Part shown: piece after piece, positions 16,506 through 25,891 of the stretch
How positions within the stretch are numbered: position 1 is the stretch's first letter
Layout: every line of letters begins with the position of its first letter
Assembly (NCBI RefSeq): GCF_018381315.1
Contig: NZ_JAGZSD010000005.1
Span: 1 to 64,000 of the forward strand
Reading direction: 5' to 3'
Length of the DNA: 64,000 nucleotides
Source: Anaerostipes sp.
GTDB taxonomy: Bacteria > Bacillota > Clostridia > Lachnospirales > Lachnospiraceae
Translations under genes and position numbers: made by a program
Notes under the pieces: generated by a model
What the model was told of the DNA's origin: nothing
What the model saw: only the letters and a program-made list of their open reading frames with translations
Database searches by the model: none

Positions 16506-17119
16506 AAGCACTCCTCCCGATAGACACTCTTTTTAACCCATCCCATCCAGCGTTTATAATCCCCGCATATCCGGTCCAGATCAAAGTCAGGCTGCCGCAC
16601 AGCATCCCGCATATATCCGTCCCCCAGATAATATAGAAGCATAAAGACATCCTCCGGGCTGACATCCTCCCTGAACTTGGAAAAGTCCACCTCAGGAAAC
16701 CAGCGGGGAAACATCTCCTGTAAAAAAATCTGATTCCTTTCTTCCAATTCTTCTTTTACAGCCTCATTATCCTCATATTTGGCTTTCAGTATAAATCCAT
16801 TAATGAAGGGGTTTTTCTTCATCAGTTCAGATTTTACACGGATGGACAGTTCAAACAGTTCAAAAAAGTCATGCACATCCTTAAAATTCGTGTCTTCAAT
16901 CAGTGTTATAATAGTCTCCATGATATGGTCGTACAAATAAAGATATAATGTTTTCTTATTTTTAAAATAGTAAAATAAAAGACCCTTTGAAATTCCTGCC
17001 AGTGCAGCCATCTGGTCTGTTGAGGCATGCTTATAGTCATTTTCGGCAAAAACTTGTATGGCGCTGTCTATGATCTTCTGCCTTTTTTCTTTCTCCAGAT
17101 TTAAAAACTTTTCATTCAA
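16502..17119 (-). CDS. TetR/AcrR-family transcriptional regulator, TTG start
   Basis: A 205-residue regulator. Residues 10-55 form the TetR helix-turn-helix (IIDSAIQVFAEN, then ALAGISKGLLFYYFKNK). The rest is a ligand-binding helical domain. The start is TTG, 7 bases after GGAGG. It heads the operon with the ABC exporter and presumably controls it. A palindrome TTAATAATTAA (17146-17156) between promoter and start is a possible operator. Confidence 0.9.
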   Translation of the reverse strand: MNEKFLNLEKEKRQKIIDSAIQVFAENDYKHASTDQMAALAGISKGLLFYYFKNKKTLYLYLYDHIMETIITLIEDTNFKDVHDFFELFELSIRVKSELMKKNPFINGFILKAKYEDNEAVKEELEERNQIFLQEMFPRWFPEVDFSKFREDVSPEDVFMLLYYLGDGYMRDAVRQPDFDLDRICGDYKRWMGWVKKSVYREECL

Positions 17120-17161
17120 GATACTACCTCCATTGACTGGATTGGTTAATAATTAAGTTTG

Positions 17162-17189
17162 ATTATATTCTATTGACCCAAAAAAACAA
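17162..17189 (-). promoter_or_regulatory. Promoter of the tetR-ABC operon
   Basis: Minus-strand reading: -35 TTGTTT (17184-17189), 16-base spacer, consensus -10 TATAAT (17162-17167). It lies about 45 bases upstream of the TTG start; a perfect 11-base palindrome at 17146-17156 sits near the expected transcript start. Confidence 0.65.
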
Positions 17190-17229
17190 CCCCCTGCTCT
17201 GTGTATTTTACACTGTATTTTCCCTGACA

Positions 17230-17258
17230 TTGTAAAAATGCACTGGGTAAGGTACAAT
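17230..17258 (+). promoter_or_regulatory. Promoter of the phospholipase D-like gene
   Basis: -35 TTGTAA (17230-17235), 17-base spacer, -10 TACAAT (17253-17258), 38 bases before the ATG. It is divergent from the tetR promoter. Confidence 0.6.
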
Positions 17259-17296
17259 ATATTTCATAAAACTACGAAGGAAAACAAGGTGATCCT

Positions 17297-18709
17297 ATGA
17301 AAAAGAAAAAAAGTACGATCTTAAAAAGAATTTTGTTTCTTATCCTGATTGTTATACTGTATGAAGCCGTCGGCGCCTGTCTGCCCTTTGCTTTTCAAAA
17401 ACCGGTCAGTGACTCATATAAAAATAAGGTGGATGTCTCAGCTTTCAGGGGGACAGGGAAAACAAAGGAACGGGCCGGCATTGTGGAGACCAACAAAGGC
17501 GCACTGGACACAAGGCTTGCTATGATCCGGGAGGCAAAAAAGAGTATTGTCATCTCTACCTTTGATATTCGGGAAGGCAAAAGTACAGACGACACTTTTG
17601 CCGCCCTTCTTGACGCTGCCGGCCGTGGTGTGAAGGTTCAGATTCTTGTGGACGGGCTGTACGGAATGCTGCACATGAACGGAAAAACTGTTTTCCAGGC
17701 TGCCGGAAGCCATCCTAACCTGGAGATCAAATTTTATAATGAACCTGATTTTCTAAAACCCTGGACCATCAACGGACGTCTCCATGACAAATATGTCGTT
17801 GCTGACGGTTCCATCCTGCTGATGGGCGGCCGGAACATGTTTGATTATTTTATCGGGGATGACAGCCGCGGCAGTATCGGGTATGACCGGGAAGTGCTTT
17901 TGTATTCCCAGAACAAAAAGGGAGCCATTCCTCAGGTTCTCTCCTACTTTCAAAAGCTTTGGGAGTCCTCTGACTGTAAAACCGTATTTAACGGATCTTC
18001 TTCCGGCAAAAAAGTGAAAACAGAGATCAAATATCTCTCCTCCCGGTATGAGAAGATCAAAAAACAGATCCCTGAAAAAACAAACTGGGCTAAAAAGACT
18101 ATCCCTGTAAAAAAGGCTTCCTTTGTCACTAATCCAACCCATATCGGCAACAAAGAACCATATGTATGGTATACCATGCAGCAGCTCATGCTCACAGCGA
18201 AAAAAGATGTGACCATCCAGACCCCGTATGCAGTCTTTTCCAAAGATATGTATCAGGGCATGGAAGAACTCACCTCCAAAGTGCCCAGCGTGGAAATGCT
18301 GGTGAATTCTACTGCTGCCGGAGACAATTTTATAGCATCCTCCGACTATACCATGAACCGCCCCAAGGTCCTCAAAACCGGTGCACAGGTCTATGAATTT
18401 TTCGGAGACCACTCCTGTCACGGAAAATCCATTGCCATCGACAATGATCTGTCTGTCATAGGTTCCTATAACTTTGATATGCGCAGCACCTACCTGGATA
18501 CAGAAACAATGCTGATACTGGAAGGACAGGAACTGAACCGGGAACTCCGGGGGCACATGGACCGTCTGAAATCCCAGTCTTTGCAGGTTAATGCTGACGG
18601 AACCTATGTTCCAAAACAGGGAGTGCACAAAAAAGAGCTGACCACATCTAAAAAACTGATCTTTAGATTAAGTTCCGTCTTCCTTCAGCTTTTCCGCTAT
18701 TTAGCATAA
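17297..18709 (+). CDS. Phospholipase D / cardiolipin synthase-like protein
   Basis: A 470-residue protein with an N-terminal membrane anchor (residues 10-30) and two HKD active-site motifs: HDKYVVAD near residue 161 and HGKSIAIDN near 374, each followed by GGRN or GSYNFDMRS. The two histidines form the transphosphatidylation site of the PLD superfamily. The spacing suits cardiolipin synthase-like membrane enzymes, but the usual two-helix N-terminus is missing, so another phosphatidyl transfer reaction is possible. Single-gene unit with its own promoter and terminator. Confidence 0.85.
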   Translation: MKKKKSTILKRILFLILIVILYEAVGACLPFAFQKPVSDSYKNKVDVSAFRGTGKTKERAGIVETNKGALDTRLAMIREAKKSIVISTFDIREGKSTDDTFAALLDAAGRGVKVQILVDGLYGMLHMNGKTVFQAAGSHPNLEIKFYNEPDFLKPWTINGRLHDKYVVADGSILLMGGRNMFDYFIGDDSRGSIGYDREVLLYSQNKKGAIPQVLSYFQKLWESSDCKTVFNGSSSGKKVKTEIKYLSSRYEKIKKQIPEKTNWAKKTIPVKKASFVTNPTHIGNKEPYVWYTMQQLMLTAKKDVTIQTPYAVFSKDMYQGMEELTSKVPSVEMLVNSTAAGDNFIASSDYTMNRPKVLKTGAQVYEFFGDHSCHGKSIAIDNDLSVIGSYNFDMRSTYLDTETMLILEGQELNRELRGHMDRLKSQSLQVNADGTYVPKQGVHKKELTTSKKLIFRLSSVFLQLFRYLA

Positions 18710-18726
18710 TACTGCAGATGGATATG

Positions 18727-18761
18727 AAAAAAAAGAAAGCAGAGTATCTGCTTTCTTTTTT
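18727..18761. terminator. Bidirectional terminator
   Basis: Arms AGAAAGCAGA and TCTGCTTTCT with a 3-base loop, preceded by an A run and followed by T6. It lies between the phospholipase D-like gene and the convergent exporter gene. Confidence 0.85.
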
Positions 18762-18765
18762 GTAT

Positions 18766-19218
18766 CTATTTCTTTTTTGTCTGCATGGATTTCACGCCGT
18801 TATAGAGCCTGTATACAGATGAGATCATCATAATCCCTCCGGATACAGCCATCGCTATAATCAGTGTCCTCTGTCCGTAGAGCATAAATAAATCCCAGTT
18901 TTTACCCACCGCGTAGTTCATAGTGTAGTATAACTGCCCCCCGGGGACAAGAGGTATAATCGCTCCGATCAAAAAGATCGTGGCAGGACTTTTCGCCAGC
19001 CTGGCCAGCGCTTCTGCATATACCGTCGCCGCCATTGATGCGGCAAAATTCGGGATAAATGTACTTGTGGTCATAGAAGCTGCAGCCAGATAAACCGTCC
19101 AGGAGACAAGACCTCCAAGGCCCGCAAAAAACAGCTTTTTCCCTCTCACATTAAATAAAATAGAAAATCCGAGAGCTCCGATAAACGAAGAAAGAACCTG
19201 TATCGCCTGTGTTATCAT
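18766..19218 (-). CDS. Threonine/serine exporter family, C-terminal half (DUF3815 type)
   Basis: A 150-residue, very hydrophobic protein with four or five helices. GAIIPLVPGGQLYY is the characteristic motif of the ThrE_2 half of threonine/serine exporters. The ATG at 19218 overlaps the stop of the partner gene (ATGA) with GGGGAGG upstream. Together the two proteins equal one full-length ThrE, as is common in Firmicutes. Actual substrate not shown. Confidence 0.85.
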   Translation of the reverse strand: MITQAIQVLSSFIGALGFSILFNVRGKKLFFAGLGGLVSWTVYLAAASMTTSTFIPNFAASMAATVYAEALARLAKSPATIFLIGAIIPLVPGGQLYYTMNYAVGKNWDLFMLYGQRTLIIAMAVSGGIMMISSVYRLYNGVKSMQTKKK

Positions 19219-19973
19219 AAGATACCTCCCCATAATACCAATGCGGTAAAGGACCCTGCCGCAAGAAAAACAGCAGTCACCACTACTTCACAAAGCCGTA
19301 TCATACCTGCCATCACATCTCCGCCTATAATATCCCGAATGGAGTTGACAAATGCCACTCCCGGTACAAGGAGCATAATGTTTCCTATAATAATCGTACC
19401 GTAATCCCTGGTGACACCTAAATGAGCCAGTAAATATGCAATGCTTGCCACCATAAAGGCTGCAGCAAAATCGGAAAACATAATGTTGGAGTCCAATTTC
19501 TGGAGGCCTGCCATCAGCCACCAGACTGCGGCACCGCAGACAGCACCGATCATTCCTTCCACAAATCCGCCGCCGAAAAAGACCGCAAATGTCCCGGCAA
19601 TCAGAGAGGCAATCAGACACTGGATAGGCAGGCTGTAGATCTTCTCCTGTCGTATGTCTGAAAGCTTTTCTTCCAGATAAGAAATATCCGGCTTTTCCCG
19701 GCACACATATCTGGACAGATCATTTAACTGATCTAGCTTATGAAAATCTGTCTTGTAATATTTAATCCGCTTTGTCTGGGTAAACACATCTCCGTCCTCT
19801 GTTGTCACCGTTACAACAATGCTGGACGTGATGGTGAAAGCCTCTACTTCCCTGGCCCCGTAAGCCAGGCATATCCGCTCAATGGTATCCTCCACTCTGG
19901 AGACACCGGCTCCGCTGATCAGCATCATTTTTCCAAGATCCATTGCCTGGATCAAAACCTGCTTTAAAAACAT
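19215..19973 (-). CDS. Threonine/serine exporter family, N-terminal half (DUF1212 type)
   Basis: A 252-residue protein: a cytoplasmic first half with the ThrE pattern SGAGVSRVEDTIERI and ITSSIVVTV, then about five helices with NIMLLVPGVAFVNSIRD. The GAGGAG ribosome site follows the stop of yqeC by a few bases, so yqeC and both exporter halves form one operon. No evident link between YqeC and amino acid export. Confidence 0.87.
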   Translation of the reverse strand: MFLKQVLIQAMDLGKMMLISGAGVSRVEDTIERICLAYGAREVEAFTITSSIVVTVTTEDGDVFTQTKRIKYYKTDFHKLDQLNDLSRYVCREKPDISYLEEKLSDIRQEKIYSLPIQCLIASLIAGTFAVFFGGGFVEGMIGAVCGAAVWWLMAGLQKLDSNIMFSDFAAAFMVASIAYLLAHLGVTRDYGTIIIGNIMLLVPGVAFVNSIRDIIGGDVMAGMIRLCEVVVTAVFLAAGSFTALVLWGGIL

Positions 19974-19983
19974 AGCAACTCCT

Positions 19984-20679
19984 CTACCGTAAAATCACCG
20001 GATAACGGCAGTCGAAATGTGCTCCGATCCTGGCTGCCTTTTCGGTCAGTTCCTTTGTGTCACACTGATTTAATAAAATAGAAAGAACCGCATCCGGATA
20101 TTGTTTTCTCAGCATTATAACATATCCATCCTGGATCAGCCGAACAAAATCTTCACATTTAACAAAATCTTTACATGATTTTTGGAGAAGCCTGCACGCA
20201 AGTTCGGGACGGTGGCACACTTCCCCGATGGGACGGCCCAGAGCTCTCATGCCTGCAACAACAAGAATATGGCTGGTTCCCTCCGGTATAACCGGTTCTG
20301 TCTCGTTCCGTGCTTTCAGAGGAAGTTTCTTGGCTCCGTCTGCCTCCACCACAGTAAGATCCGCATATAAAACGGCTTCTTGGAACACATCTTTTGAAAG
20401 GCCCTTCATCTTTTCTCCCTCCGGAAGTCCGGCTGTGAGGACCTGTCCGGAAATCAGACGCTCCCGGATCTCTGCCGCATCCCCGGAAAGCAGCGTATGT
20501 TGTTCAGGTATTTCCATATGGGTGGTCGTTGTTACCAGAACCTTTTTTCCTGCCGCCGCCTGCTCCCCGGCGATTAGAAATACCGAGGTCGTCTTTCCGC
20601 CGGCCCCGGTTACTGCAAGGATTCCGTCTCTGATTCCGAGAGCTTCTGACAAAGAATCCTTTTTTCCAATACTCTTCAA
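19984..20679 (-). CDS. yqeC: Selenium-dependent hydroxylase accessory protein YqeC, TTG start
   Basis: A 231-residue protein with a P-loop VTGAGGKTTS near residue 24 and TTTTHM and EADGAKKLPLK motifs, the pattern of the YqeC family. This family is found in genomes with selenium-dependent molybdenum hydroxylases, together with YqeB (present at 32870-33688). Its biochemical role is unknown. It starts with TTG after CAGGAG. It is 12 kb from the hydroxylase operon, in a unit with the ThrE-like exporter. Confidence 0.83.
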   Translation of the reverse strand: MKSIGKKDSLSEALGIRDGILAVTGAGGKTTSVFLIAGEQAAAGKKVLVTTTTHMEIPEQHTLLSGDAAEIRERLISGQVLTAGLPEGEKMKGLSKDVFQEAVLYADLTVVEADGAKKLPLKARNETEPVIPEGTSHILVVAGMRALGRPIGEVCHRPELACRLLQKSCKDFVKCEDFVRLIQDGYVIMLRKQYPDAVLSILLNQCDTKELTEKAARIGAHFDCRYPVILR

Positions 20680-20738
20680 ATTTAGTTTCTCCTGATTTTT
20701 ATTTTCTAACCTCCATTTTACTATATTCTTCCTATAGA

Positions 20739-21503
20739 TTAAAGCTGCTTTTTCCTGAAAATCAGCACGGAAAGCAGAAAGAAAATAAGAATCATGCTGC
20801 CGGCCGTGACAAATCCTGCCGAAATATCGGAAAGCTTCAGGCTTCCTGAGATCAAGCCGGATGGTTCTGACACAAGCCTGACTGGATTATATTTCTGGAT
20901 TTTTGGAATGATATTAACCAAAAACATGGCTGCCACCAGGCCGCCGGTAAACAGCAGGCTCGTATAACTGTTCCCTGACAGTACGCTTCCCAATAACCCG
21001 GAGGCCAGGAGCAGAACCCCGAACAGCCATACACCAAACAGTGCCGGCATCAGATTCCGGATATTATCTCCGTTCCAAAAATAAGCGGTGTATCCGTAAG
21101 TGATCCCATAGCAGAGCACATAGGAGACTGTCCACAGCAGAACTGACACTGTAAACTTAGAACACAACACTGTGACTCTGGAAAGGCCTTTCGTCACCAT
21201 CAGCACTAACGTCCCCTTCTGCATCTCCCCTGCGATCATCCCGGAAAACAGGATATCCAGCACCGCAAGCCCTATCTGTCCGACATTTTTGAAGAACTGC
21301 AGCCATGAATCCACTGCCGTTGGCTCAGGGACCGCCATATTCAAGCCTTCGGGCATGAACTCTTTCACAAGCTCCGGAGTCATTTTGGCGATCAGAGGAT
21401 TCATTATGCCAAACAAAATAAATACACATGCCAAGATCAGCAGACGGTAGCTTGAGACACTTTCCATCAATTCTTTTTTTGTAAATGCCCAGTAAGCTCT
21501 CAT
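20739..21503 (-). CDS. ABC transporter permease (ABC-2 type)
   Basis: A 254-residue membrane protein with six predicted helices, starting with a short cytoplasmic AYWAFTKKELMES segment and a helix at 20-38. It resembles NosY/YhaP-type permeases. Its ATG overlaps the stop of the ATPase gene (ATGA). Last gene of an XRE, PLDc_N-like, ATPase, permease operon. Confidence 0.83.
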   Translation of the reverse strand: MRAYWAFTKKELMESVSSYRLLILACVFILFGIMNPLIAKMTPELVKEFMPEGLNMAVPEPTAVDSWLQFFKNVGQIGLAVLDILFSGMIAGEMQKGTLVLMVTKGLSRVTVLCSKFTVSVLLWTVSYVLCYGITYGYTAYFWNGDNIRNLMPALFGVWLFGVLLLASGLLGSVLSGNSYTSLLFTGGLVAAMFLVNIIPKIQKYNPVRLVSEPSGLISGSLKLSDISAGFVTAGSMILIFFLLSVLIFRKKQL

Positions 21504-22417
21504 GAAACCACCTCCATAAATAAGTTTTCCAGGGTCGGCTTCTGCACTTCCAGCCTCTGGGGACAGATCTGTTTCTCTGCCATAACAGCCATCAGCTCTG
21601 TCTCCAGCCGCTTCATATCTGATGTGTGCAGAGCCATTCCTTCTTCCGTTTCTTCTATTTCAATGACATAACTTCTGTTCTTAAATTGATCTCTCACATA
21701 CTTTCGTTCCTCAAAACTGCTGATGTCCAGAAGAAGACTGTCTTTTTTATGGCCTGCCTTCAATTCTTCAAGACTTCCTGACAGCACCAGCTTTCCGTCT
21801 TTTAAAACGGCCGCCCGGTCACAGATCCGCTCCACATCAGACAGCACATGGGTAGAAAACAGCACCGTTGTTTTTTCCCTGACTTTAAGGAGAATATCAA
21901 GGATTTCCTTCCGGCCGATGGGATCCAGTGCTGAAGTGGGTTCATCACAGATCAGCAGCTTCGGTTCATTGAGCAGAGCCTGGGCGATCCCCAGTCTCTG
22001 CTTCATTCCCCTGGAATATCCCCGGATTTTCTTTTTCACTCCGGAAAGGCCTGTCAACCCCAAAAGTTCACCGGTCCTGCGGGAAATTTCCTGTTTGGAC
22101 AGCCCTGTCACTTCCCCGCAGAGTCTTAAGTACTGTTCAGCATTCATGTACCCATAGAATTCCGGCACATCCGGCAGATATCCGATCTGTCTGTTGGTCT
22201 TTGCAGATCCGCAGCAGACCGGCTCTCCTAACACTCTGACTTCTCCTTCACAGGCCTTTAAAAGTCCCAGGATGATCTTCATTGTCGTAGTCTTTCCGGC
22301 ACCGTTCTGGCCCAGAAATCCATATACAGAGTGTTCCGGCACCTGCAGATTCAGTCCCCTTAACACCTGATGGCTGCCGAAACTCTTAGACAAGTTTGTT
22401 ATTTCAAGCACATTCAT
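21500..22417 (-). CDS. ABC transporter ATP-binding protein
   Basis: A 305-residue ATPase: Walker A GQNGAGKT, signature region GYSRGMKQR, Walker B LLICDEPTSALDP, switch His in FSTHVLSD, and a C-terminal extension ending ENLFMEVVS. I start at the second of two adjacent ATGs (22417), 7 bases after GAGGGG; it overlaps the stop of the small membrane gene. Confidence 0.88.
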   Translation of the reverse strand: MNVLEITNLSKSFGSHQVLRGLNLQVPEHSVYGFLGQNGAGKTTTMKIILGLLKACEGEVRVLGEPVCCGSAKTNRQIGYLPDVPEFYGYMNAEQYLRLCGEVTGLSKQEISRRTGELLGLTGLSGVKKKIRGYSRGMKQRLGIAQALLNEPKLLICDEPTSALDPIGRKEILDILLKVREKTTVLFSTHVLSDVERICDRAAVLKDGKLVLSGSLEELKAGHKKDSLLLDISSFEERKYVRDQFKNRSYVIEIEETEEGMALHTSDMKRLETELMAVMAEKQICPQRLEVQKPTLENLFMEVVS

Positions 22418-22617
22418 CATTCTTCCCCTCTTCCAAACACAAAATAGGCCACCGGACCGAGGAACTGGATAAATACTACTGTCAGAACCCAAAACACACG
22501 GTTTCCGAACCGATAGTCTGGATGTCTGAGCACATGGACCAGTGCAGTCCCCATAAGGACCAGTTCCAGCAGGATCACCGGAATTAAAAAAGGTAAATAT
22601 TCTGTCATTGTATTCAT
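22417..22617 (-). CDS. Small membrane protein, PLDc_N-like
   Basis: A 66-residue protein with two hydrophobic helices separated by LRHPDYRFGNRVFW. The ending FLGPVAYFVFGRGEE is typical of the PLDc_N membrane domain (the N-terminal helices of cardiolipin synthases) as a stand-alone protein. It overlaps the XRE gene by 4 bases and the ATPase gene at its stop, so it is a real operon member, perhaps an accessory subunit of the exporter. Function unknown. Confidence 0.75.
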   Translation of the reverse strand: MNTMTEYLPFLIPVILLELVLMGTALVHVLRHPDYRFGNRVFWVLTVVFIQFLGPVAYFVFGRGEE

Positions 22618-23723
22618 ATTTCTGTTCTCCTTTTCATTCTTTTTACAATCTCTTTATATCTGGGATTCTTTTTGAGGGGATCCAAAGGCTGGATTTCCAG
22701 CGCACTTACCATAGAATCTATGATCATTTTATCTTCACGGGGAGCTTTGACGCCCAGGTCAAAATCCTGGAGCCACGGATCGATCAGATCAAAAAAATCA
22801 TCTCCGTGAAGCGTAAACGGCAGCAGGCTTTTAACGCAGACATTCTCATATCTCTCCAGCATGCCGAGCGCTTTATCCTCTTTTTCCTGTTTTACATATC
22901 CTATGGCAGCTGCAAAATACAGCTGTGCCATGGCATTCCCATGCAGGCTCTCCACCTCAAATGCTTCGGTCATCTGAAGGGCTCTCTGAATCATCATCTC
23001 AAACTTTTCTTCATCCTGTTCATACAAGGTCAGCGCCTGTATGGTAAATGCCATCATCCCCATGAGATATTGGTACAGGCTTACCTGAACCGTCTCCATC
23101 GCCTTATCTTTATTTCCCAGCAGGCGGTAGGCCTCCACCAGAACCGTTGCATTATAAAGATCGGGGCGAATCTCTTCATCTAAAAGTTCCAGGACTTTTT
23201 CCGGCCTTCCTGCAACCAGTTCAATGCTTGCTTCCATTGTATTTGCCTGAGACGAAGCCGATACATCTTTGCTCTCCTCCTTGACCCTGCGGCAGAGTTC
23301 TGACGCTTTTAGCAGCACAGCCTCCTGATCCCCGGGGTCTTTCAGCAGCACATAATGATTAAAATACAGAACTACCATCTGCAGAAGAAGAGGAAAACAG
23401 GAATAATATTTTTTAACAATCTCTTCACACTCCTGAAAAACCTCTTCTGCCGGCCTCTTGGAAAATTCACCGGCAAGCCTGTGGTAAAGCCTGCGGATAT
23501 CCTCTTTGGTCATCTGGGGCTCATATCCGATCAGTTCATCCACGCTGATATTAAAATATGCAGCCAGCTGCGGTAAAAACGTGATATCCGGATAGCTCTG
23601 CCCTGTCTCCCATTTGGAGACCGAGGCCTTTGAGACGCCTATATAGGCAGCCAGCTGATCCTGCGTAACTCCTTTTTCTTTTCTTTTTTTCATCAGTTTG
23701 TCTGCGATATTCAACTCTTTCAT
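22614..23723 (-). CDS. XRE-family regulator with helical C-terminal domain
   Basis: A 369-residue protein. Residues about 5-65 are a Cro/C1-type helix-turn-helix (GVTQDQLAAYIGVSKASVSKWETG). The remaining 300 residues are all helical and TPR-like, suggesting peptide or protein sensing. I start at 23723, 8 bases after GAGG; an ATG and GTG just upstream are too close to that site. It heads the ABC exporter operon and probably regulates it. Confidence 0.87.
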   Translation of the reverse strand: MKELNIADKLMKKRKEKGVTQDQLAAYIGVSKASVSKWETGQSYPDITFLPQLAAYFNISVDELIGYEPQMTKEDIRRLYHRLAGEFSKRPAEEVFQECEEIVKKYYSCFPLLLQMVVLYFNHYVLLKDPGDQEAVLLKASELCRRVKEESKDVSASSQANTMEASIELVAGRPEKVLELLDEEIRPDLYNATVLVEAYRLLGNKDKAMETVQVSLYQYLMGMMAFTIQALTLYEQDEEKFEMMIQRALQMTEAFEVESLHGNAMAQLYFAAAIGYVKQEKEDKALGMLERYENVCVKSLLPFTLHGDDFFDLIDPWLQDFDLGVKAPREDKMIIDSMVSALEIQPLDPLKKNPRYKEIVKRMKRRTEI

Positions 23724-23815
23724 TTTCATCACCTCAATTACATTATATCCGTCTGCCGGAATGCTACAATGGATTTGAGGTTGATTTTGGTTGATTTAAT
23801 CAACCGTAAAGAAAC

Positions 23816-23844
23816 AGGGCCATGGCACCGGCTGCCATGGCCCT
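23816..23844 (-). terminator. Terminator after the FUSC gene
   Basis: Perfect 12-bp arms AGGGCCATGGCA and TGCCATGGCCCT with a 5-base loop, followed on the minus strand by GTTTCTTT. It starts at the end of the FUSC gene. Confidence 0.8.
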
Positions 23845-25803
23845 CTATTTTGAGTGTATGATCTGATCTAATTCGTTGACACTTTTCAGACAGTTCAAAG
23901 CAAGAGTATTAAAGTATAATTCCTCGTCCAGACACCCGTAAGCCCTGCTTTCCTCTTCTGTCATCATGGAACTGGCCAGTTCATTTTTGGTATAGCTTTT
24001 CCTGATCCTTCTCAACGCCTGTTCTATATTTCTTAAAAGTTCTTCCAGCATCAGATTCTGCTCCGGTACAATTTTCCTCTTGCGCATATAGGCTCCGATT
24101 TGTTCCATCTCGGAGACAAGCTGGGCATTCACCGGCAGAAGCTGCTGATAAAATTCCTTTTCCTCCGGTGCCAGATTTTTTTCAATATAATTCCTGATCT
24201 CATTGGAAACCATCTGAAACCGCAGAAGCAATTCTCTTATCACATTCAGGTCACTGTCCCTGCCCTTTCTGACTTCTTTCATAATACTCTCGTCAATATC
24301 CAGCAGGCTGTTGACACTTTTTAAAAACTCTGATTTGGCAGTAATCGGAAGCAGGAATCTGTTTGCCAGCAGCACTGTCACTACCGCAGCCGCCACATAA
24401 AGGATCCTGAGTTCCATGGCCTCCCCTCTCGGAAGGCTCAGGGTCGTTAAAGCCATTCCGTAACAGGTGCTGTACATAGGCATGGTCCAGGACGTAACCG
24501 GTACATAATACATGAAGCATGTCATCACCACAATGATGACGATATGACCTGCAAGGCTCTTGAAGATCTCGGTGAGCAGAAACGTCACGAAAAGCCCTGC
24601 AACTGTCCCGATCATACGGTTGTTGATCTTCATCAGACTCTCCTCGGAATACGGCATAAGCATAAGAAAAGAACTCATGGGATACCAGTAGCTGTGTTCC
24701 ATGCCTGTGATCCTGCACGCAGTAAAGGAAACACACAGGACAATAGACAGCCGCAGCGCAAAGCGCATATGAAACTGGTTCAGATGGAAATGAGAGCGTA
24801 TTCCCTTGATCTTATGGGACATATCCGGTATCTTCCATTCCTTTGCCGGACGGTACATTTTTACATCCGTAATCTTTGTCAGAGAAAAGCAGATCAGCTC
24901 CAGGATTTCCCTCATTCCTTCCTGAAGCTTTTGGGGAGTTAATGATTCATTTTCTGCAAAATCCGTAAGCTCTGTAATAAGGGACCGGTTATCCTTCTGG
25001 TTCATGCCTTTTTCAATACAAAAGCACAGGCCGGACAATTTCAGGAAATACCTCTGATTTCCCTCGGTGAGCATATTCTGCCCGTCCATGATTTCATCCA
25101 CAAGGTATTGAAACCGCTGGAACACCAGCATAAAATAGTAGTTTACCGTGCCGTACCCGTTTGACAGGTATGTATAATTCCTGCTGGAATAGATGACCTG
25201 ATTCATGTGGATCATCATCTGCACCAGTTCTTCTCTGTCTCTGGGATCTCTCTTTCCGTCAGCAAGATTCATCAGCTGGCGCCCCAGATTGTTCATTCCC
25301 TTTCTCACAGTGCCGTAATGCCTCCGTTTTCTGATAATCCTGGAATGAAGATAAAGCAGAATTGTCAGAGAAAGAAATGCATAAAGAAATGCTGCAAAGC
25401 GCACAGGCAGCTGGGACAGCGGAATCGGCCTGAGCTGCAGGAAGACAAACTCCATGCCATAGACAAAATATGCTTTAGGGTTAAATTTATCAGTGAGCAG
25501 AAAGACGATGGCAAACGGGACCAGCAGATTCAGGAAAATACACAGAGGAAGATTCAGAGCTGCAAGATAGGCTGCAATACAGGCCAGCAGCATGATGGCG
25601 TAACAGTGCAGAAGGTCATTTAAAGAAAAGTCCTTCTGGCTCTTCGTCCGGAATAACAGGGTCAGAAACGATACCATAATGACCTGTCCTATACCAAACA
25701 GAAGTAATATTGAAAAAAACATAAACAAGGATACAAAAATAACAGGAAACGCAGCCGCCCACTTTCTCCTGACGGTATGTATCCTGTCTGTCCACTGTTC
25801 CAT
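23845..25803 (-). CDS. FUSC-family membrane protein (aromatic acid exporter-like)
   Basis: A 652-residue protein with two blocks of hydrophobic helices (about residues 15-150 and 350-480), each followed by a long cytoplasmic helical part, the layout of FUSC/YccS/AaeB proteins. HLNQFHMRFALRLSIVL opens the second membrane block. Such proteins are thought to export aromatic carboxylates or similar compounds. GGGGGGAT lies before the ATG. Single gene; substrate unknown. Confidence 0.8.
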   Translation of the reverse strand: MEQWTDRIHTVRRKWAAAFPVIFVSLFMFFSILLLFGIGQVIMVSFLTLLFRTKSQKDFSLNDLLHCYAIMLLACIAAYLAALNLPLCIFLNLLVPFAIVFLLTDKFNPKAYFVYGMEFVFLQLRPIPLSQLPVRFAAFLYAFLSLTILLYLHSRIIRKRRHYGTVRKGMNNLGRQLMNLADGKRDPRDREELVQMMIHMNQVIYSSRNYTYLSNGYGTVNYYFMLVFQRFQYLVDEIMDGQNMLTEGNQRYFLKLSGLCFCIEKGMNQKDNRSLITELTDFAENESLTPQKLQEGMREILELICFSLTKITDVKMYRPAKEWKIPDMSHKIKGIRSHFHLNQFHMRFALRLSIVLCVSFTACRITGMEHSYWYPMSSFLMLMPYSEESLMKINNRMIGTVAGLFVTFLLTEIFKSLAGHIVIIVVMTCFMYYVPVTSWTMPMYSTCYGMALTTLSLPRGEAMELRILYVAAAVVTVLLANRFLLPITAKSEFLKSVNSLLDIDESIMKEVRKGRDSDLNVIRELLLRFQMVSNEIRNYIEKNLAPEEKEFYQQLLPVNAQLVSEMEQIGAYMRKRKIVPEQNLMLEELLRNIEQALRRIRKSYTKNELASSMMTEEESRAYGCLDEELYFNTLALNCLKSVNELDQIIHSK

Positions 25804-25824
25804 AAATATCCCCCCTGGCCTGCG

Positions 25825-25853
25825 TTGACTTTTAAAATTGAAAGTGCTACGAT
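25825..25853 (+). promoter_or_regulatory. Promoter of the dehydrogenase gene
   Basis: -35 TTGACT (25825-25830), 17-base spacer, -10 TACGAT (25848-25853), about 38 bases before the ATG at 25892. Confidence 0.6.
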
Positions 25854-25891
25854 TTTATCACATTAAAGCAACACTGTAAAGGAGATATACC

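Noticed and set aside
17753..18628. A 291-codon open frame opposite the phospholipase D-like gene
   Set aside because: It is antisense to a gene with two clear HKD motifs, has no ribosome site and an unnatural Cys/His-rich composition.
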